A stretch of 17,633 nucleotides of DNA. Source: Syntrophorhabdaceae bacterium. GTDB taxonomy: Bacteria > Desulfobacterota > Syntrophorhabdia > Syntrophorhabdales > Syntrophorhabdaceae. The stretch is from the NCBI GenBank assembly GCA_026415015.1, contig JAOAHW010000025.1:1-17633 (forward strand). Direction: 5' to 3'. Every line of letters starts with the position of its first letter. The first letter of the stretch is position 1. A program made the translations under genes and the position numbers. This document shows positions 14,672 through 17,633 of this stretch, one piece after another. The notes under the pieces were generated by a model. The model had not been told where the DNA came from and made no database searches. It saw nothing but the letters and a program-made list of their open reading frames with translations.

Positions 14672-16246
14672 CTATTGTGCGTATCTTTCCCTTAACTCCC
14701 TCTTGAGTATCTTACCTGCAGCATTACGGGGCAGCTCATCGACGATGTGGACAACCTTTGGGACCTTATATCCTGCTATCTTTCCTTTGCAGAAATTTGT
14801 AATCTCCTCTGGCTTTATTATATTGCCGTTTTTTAATACTACCACAGCAGTTACTGCCTCACCCCATACAGGATGCGGTGTCCCTATTACACATGACTCC
14901 TTTACGTTTGGGTGCTCATGGAGGACCTTCTCCACCTCAGCAGGGTAGACATTTTCACCCCCTGTGATAATCATATCTTTAAGACGGTCAATAACCCTTA
15001 TATAGCCCCTTTCATCAATAGAACAGACATCCTCTGTATGAAACCACTCTCCCTTAAAGGCCTTGGCAGTCTCCTTCTCTTTTCTCCAGTAGCCAAGTGA
15101 CATACCAGGGCCTCGAACAATCATCTCACCTATTCCGCCTGCTGGCACAGGATTATTATCCTGATCTACAATAAGGACCTCCATATCATAGCTTGCCCTC
15201 CCGCAGGATTCGAATATCTTATCATCACCCCTTTCTAAGGCCTCTTTTATATCCCTGACAGACAGGTTTGTTGTCACACCTGTTGTCTCTGTTGTCCCAT
15301 GATGCTCACCTAATATGTTGCCGAAGGTCTCGACAAACTGTTTATACACTGCAGGGATAATACCTGCCCCTGCAAACCACAGGGTCCTCCAGCTTGATAG
15401 GTCATATTTAGTCCTGTTTGGGTTATCAAGTATCATCATAACCATAGGTGTTGCAAACATACCTGCTGTAAGTCTCTCCTTTTCTGTCACTGCAAAAAAC
15501 TGTTCCACATCCCATTTGGAGAATATATAGGAGACACAACCTGTGTACTGGCTGCCAAAAAATGTATAGTGGGCTGTAATATGATACATGGGACATACAA
15601 TAAACACATGGTCATCCATGATAAGATTATTGTTCTTTGAACAGACCCGTCCTGCATGATAGAAGTTTCCGTGGGTCTGCATAACACCCTTTGGAAGCCC
15701 TGTAGTCCCGCTTGTATACATGAGCATAGCAACATCATCTTCAAAGACCTCTGTTGTCTGCGGTGAGGACGATGCAGCCTTTATCAGTTCCTCATAATCC
15801 AGCCAGCCATCCGGTTTTTTCTCTGGTGAGCCAAAATATATAATCTTTTCTACAGAAGGAAGGGATCCCTTTATGGCCTCTGCAATACCTACAAACTGCT
15901 CCTGAACAATCAGTACAGATGGTTCTGAATCAGCCAGGACTGCCGCTATCTCAGGGGGTGCAAGCCTGAAGTTACACACCACGTATATAAGCCCTGCATT
16001 AGGGACAGCCAGGGCACACTCAATATATTCAAGGCTATTCTGGCTCAATATGGCCACCCTTTCTCCCTTTTCTACCCCGAGACCATGAAGGGCATTGCCC
16101 ATACGATTTACCCTGTCCTTGACCTCTGAGAATGTAAACACCCTTTTTTTACCATCCACCTCTATAAGGGCAATCTTATCCGGATATAATGATGCATTCC
16201 TGTTTATAAGGGTTCTTATAGTGGAAAATGTCTTTTGTGAGCTCAT
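14672..16246 (-). CDS. AMP-forming acyl-CoA synthetase (fatty-acid/4-coumarate ligase type)
   Basis: This 524-residue member of the ANL superfamily activates a carboxylic acid with ATP to the acyl-adenylate and then to acyl-CoA. The phosphate-binding loop YTSGTTGLPKGV is at 177-188. The A5-type motif GEHHGTTETTG follows, then WFHTEDVCSIDERGYI, the hinge region DRLKDMIITGGENVYPAEVE, and the catalytic Lys512 in AAGKILKREL. All core motifs are intact. ATG 16244-16246 (MSSQKTF) was chosen because GGGAGG lies about six bases upstream. The longer frame from 16321 adds 25 residues with no family similarity or ribosome binding site. It leads the unit synthetase, DUF3311-like, symporter, which suggests uptake followed by activation of an organic acid. 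The exact acid (medium/long-chain or aromatic) cannot be told. Confidence 0.93.
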   Translation of the reverse strand: MSSQKTFSTIRTLINRNASLYPDKIALIEVDGKKRVFTFSEVKDRVNRMGNALHGLGVEKGERVAILSQNSLEYIECALAVPNAGLIYVVCNFRLAPPEIAAVLADSEPSVLIVQEQFVGIAEAIKGSLPSVEKIIYFGSPEKKPDGWLDYEELIKAASSSPQTTEVFEDDVAMLMYTSGTTGLPKGVMQTHGNFYHAGRVCSKNNNLIMDDHVFIVCPMYHITAHYTFFGSQYTGCVSYIFSKWDVEQFFAVTEKERLTAGMFATPMVMMILDNPNRTKYDLSSWRTLWFAGAGIIPAVYKQFVETFGNILGEHHGTTETTGVTTNLSVRDIKEALERGDDKIFESCGRASYDMEVLIVDQDNNPVPAGGIGEMIVRGPGMSLGYWRKEKETAKAFKGEWFHTEDVCSIDERGYIRVIDRLKDMIITGGENVYPAEVEKVLHEHPNVKESCVIGTPHPVWGEAVTAVVVLKNGNIIKPEEITNFCKGKIAGYKVPKVVHIVDELPRNAAGKILKRELRERYAQ

Positions 16247-16263
16247 AATATCCTCCCTTGTAT

Positions 16264-16291
16264 GAAATTGTTTAATTTTAAAAGCAATTTC
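16264..16291. promoter_or_regulatory. Inverted repeat in the leader of the acyl-CoA synthetase gene
   Basis: GAAATTG (16264-16270) and CAATTTC (16285-16291) are perfect reverse complements around an A/T-rich 14-base loop. They lie about 20 bp upstream of the start codon. It could be an operator or an mRNA hairpin, but the A/T-rich arms make chance quite possible. Further upstream (16326-16338 and 16366-16378) are two 13-bp 6-1-6 palindromes. No convincing -35/-10 pair was found. Confidence 0.3.
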
Positions 16292-16439
16292 TATACCATC
16301 CGGGAGGTGCTTAAAACACATTGATATTATTGAATAATTTTTAAATAACCCGCCAGTTTTACATTTATAACTGTTATAGCTGTATCATGAAAATACATAT
16401 GTGTGTCTTAGGGCAACAATCATGGACATAAAAATTTCT

Positions 16440-17633
16440 TTATTTAATATCAATGTTTTTTACGCCTGAAGGTCTCCAGGCAGGGGATATGACCCTGGGA
16501 CTCTCTTGTGTCCTCAGATAGGATGCCCATACGATTGCACAATCCCCATATCTGTCGCACACAGCATCTATAGCCTTGAGGAGTCTCTTTCTCTTTTTCA
16601 TCTCATGAAGGAGTGTCATCTGGCCTGATTCCTTAACAACTTCTGATAGACGGACGCCGAGGAGCCTTATACTGTCCTTGAGTGTGATGGAATCAAGGAT
16701 AGAGAGGGCATGATGGTATATCTCATGGGTATCATTAGTATAAGATGGTATGGCCTTCTGTTTTGTAAATGTCTCAAAACTCCGATACCTTATGGTAAGG
16801 GATATGACCCTTCCTTCATAGCCGTATCTCCTTGCCCTCTTTCCCACCATCTCGCTCAACTGTAGTATATACGAGGCTATCTCGTCCCTTTTGTATATAT
16901 CCCGAGGGAGTGTCATGCTGTGACCTATGGATTTTGGCTCTCCTTCCTCTATTAACACAGGTCTCGAATATATACCCTGCCCCATTGCCTTCAGGGTAAT
17001 ACCTATTATGCCAAAATGTCTCCTTAGAAGGTCAAGGGAAGCCCTCCCTAACTCACCACATGTTGCGATACCAAGTGATTCAAGCCTTCTTTTAATACCT
17101 GAACCTATACCCCATAGTTCATCTACAGGCATATCCTCAAGCAGGTCTTTTACCTCCTCTGGTTTTATCCATCTTAGACCATCAGGTTTTGATATGTCAC
17201 TGGCAAGCTTTGCAATGAGTATGTTTGGTCCAATGCCTACGGTGCAGTTTATCCCAAATATTTCTCTTATGATTCTTTTTATATCAGCACCTATTTTCTC
17301 AGGGCCTCCGAAGAGATGATGGCTACCTGTAATATCTAGAAACGCCTCATCTATGGAATATATCTCTACCTGAGGGGTAAATCTCTTGTATATCTCTTCA
17401 AGCCTCCTGCACGTATCTGTGTATCTTGCATTATCTCCCACTACAAAGATAATCCCAGGGCAGAGCCTCTTTGCCTCATATATGGTCATCCCTGTCTTTA
17501 CACCGTATGCCCTTGCCTCATATGATGCGGTTGTAACAACGGTCCTGGCACCTGACCCTATACCAGCCACAGGCTTGCCTTTATGAGCTGGGTTTGCCTT
17601 CTGTTCCACAGATGCAAAGAATGCATCCATATC
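16440..17633 (-). CDS. dinB: DNA polymerase IV (Y-family translesion polymerase), N-terminus beyond window
   Basis: This error-prone Y-family polymerase copies past lesions. The visible 397 residues begin inside the first catalytic motif, DMDAFFASVE. The Asp at 17631-17633 corresponds to E. coli DinB Asp8, so the ATG at 17628-17630 is not the start and about eight residues lie outside the window. The second catalytic motif, YSIDEAFLDITGSHHLFGG (visible residues 92-110), carries the Asp-Glu pair. A helix-hairpin-helix thumb region (DELWGIGSGIKRRLESLG) and the little-finger domain follow, ending LGVRLSEV plus a tail of about 65 residues. It is separated from the acyl-CoA synthetase by 193 nt and is probably functionally unrelated. 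Any LexA box would lie outside the window. Confidence 0.96.
   Translation of the reverse strand, partial: DMDAFFASVEQKANPAHKGKPVAGIGSGARTVVTTASYEARAYGVKTGMTIYEAKRLCPGIIFVVGDNARYTDTCRRLEEIYKRFTPQVEIYSIDEAFLDITGSHHLFGGPEKIGADIKRIIREIFGINCTVGIGPNILIAKLASDISKPDGLRWIKPEEVKDLLEDMPVDELWGIGSGIKRRLESLGIATCGELGRASLDLLRRHFGIIGITLKAMGQGIYSRPVLIEEGEPKSIGHSMTLPRDIYKRDEIASYILQLSEMVGKRARRYGYEGRVISLTIRYRSFETFTKQKAIPSYTNDTHEIYHHALSILDSITLKDSIRLLGVRLSEVVKESGQMTLLHEMKKRKRLLKAIDAVCDRYGDCAIVWASYLRTQESPRVISPAWRPSGVKNIDIK

Noticed and set aside
16247..16321. 25-residue N-terminal extension of the acyl-CoA synthetase
   Set aside because: There is no ribosome binding site, no family similarity, and an inverted repeat runs through it. 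GGGAGG precedes the ATG at 16244-16246.
16440..17630. Complete DinB starting at the ATG at 17628-17630
   Set aside because: The Asp codon just before it is the conserved first catalytic Asp of Y-family polymerases, so the gene starts outside the window.

Overview
The window looks like a stretch of chromosome from an anaerobic or facultatively anaerobic, moderately AT-rich bacterium. The coding style is even throughout: many ATA (Ile) and AGG (Arg) codons, and strong AGGAG-type ribosome binding sites on almost every gene. The gene content fits an uncultured Nitrospirota (Thermodesulfovibrio-like) or Desulfobacterota-type energy metabolism: a NuoG-like iron-sulfur protein next to an Nfn-type flavoprotein pair, acyl-CoA/ETF chemistry, and organic-acid uptake and activation. 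The taxonomic guess is inference only. No rRNA, tRNA, CRISPR array, insertion sequence or phage gene was found, and nothing suggests recent transfer.

Layout. (1) Positions 1-4060, plus strand: a tightly overlapping three-gene operon, already running at the left edge. It encodes a NuoG/formate-dehydrogenase-like iron-sulfur protein without a catalytic Cys/Sec, then NfnA-like and NfnB-like flavoproteins. (2) Positions 4061-4132: a 21-bp tandem duplication and a weak two-way hairpin. (3) Positions 4124-5827, minus: two-domain NAD+ synthetase whose glutaminase nucleophile is Leu instead of Cys. (4) Positions 5828-5959: two divergent sigma70-type promoters and a dyad centred on the nadE -35 box. 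(5) Positions 5960-7159, plus: an HDOD protein ending in a histidine-kinase DHp domain with no ATPase domain, apparently translated from a leaderless or near-leaderless mRNA. (6) Positions 7199-7225: a clear two-way terminator. (7) Positions 11135 down to 7243, minus: operon thiolase, enoyl-CoA hydratase, etfB, etfA. (8) Positions 11313-12692, plus: a GlcD-type FAD-linked 2-hydroxyacid dehydrogenase divergent from that operon. (9) Positions 12693-12825: a spacer with a long-looped inverted repeat and a 9-codon micro-ORF. (10) Positions 16246 down to 12826, minus: acyl-CoA synthetase, a DUF3311-like small membrane protein and a sodium:solute symporter. (11) Positions 16440 to the right edge, minus: DNA polymerase IV, cut off at its N-terminus.

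How the genes could work together (inference): the symporter and its small partner import an organic acid, and the synthetase makes its CoA thioester. Enoyl-CoA hydratase and thiolase carry out part of beta-oxidation or its reverse, with ETF collecting flavin electrons. The GlcD-type enzyme oxidises a 2-hydroxyacid such as lactate or glycolate and may also use ETF. The NuoG-like/Nfn module would balance NADH, NADPH and ferredoxin. The acyl-CoA dehydrogenase and 3-hydroxyacyl-CoA dehydrogenase of a complete pathway are not in the window.

Most notable: the nucleophile-less glutaminase domain of NadE, the three-gene NuoG-like/NfnA/NfnB fusion-operon, the HDOD-DHp protein with no kinase domain, and the paired promoter/operator arrangement between nadE and the HDOD gene.
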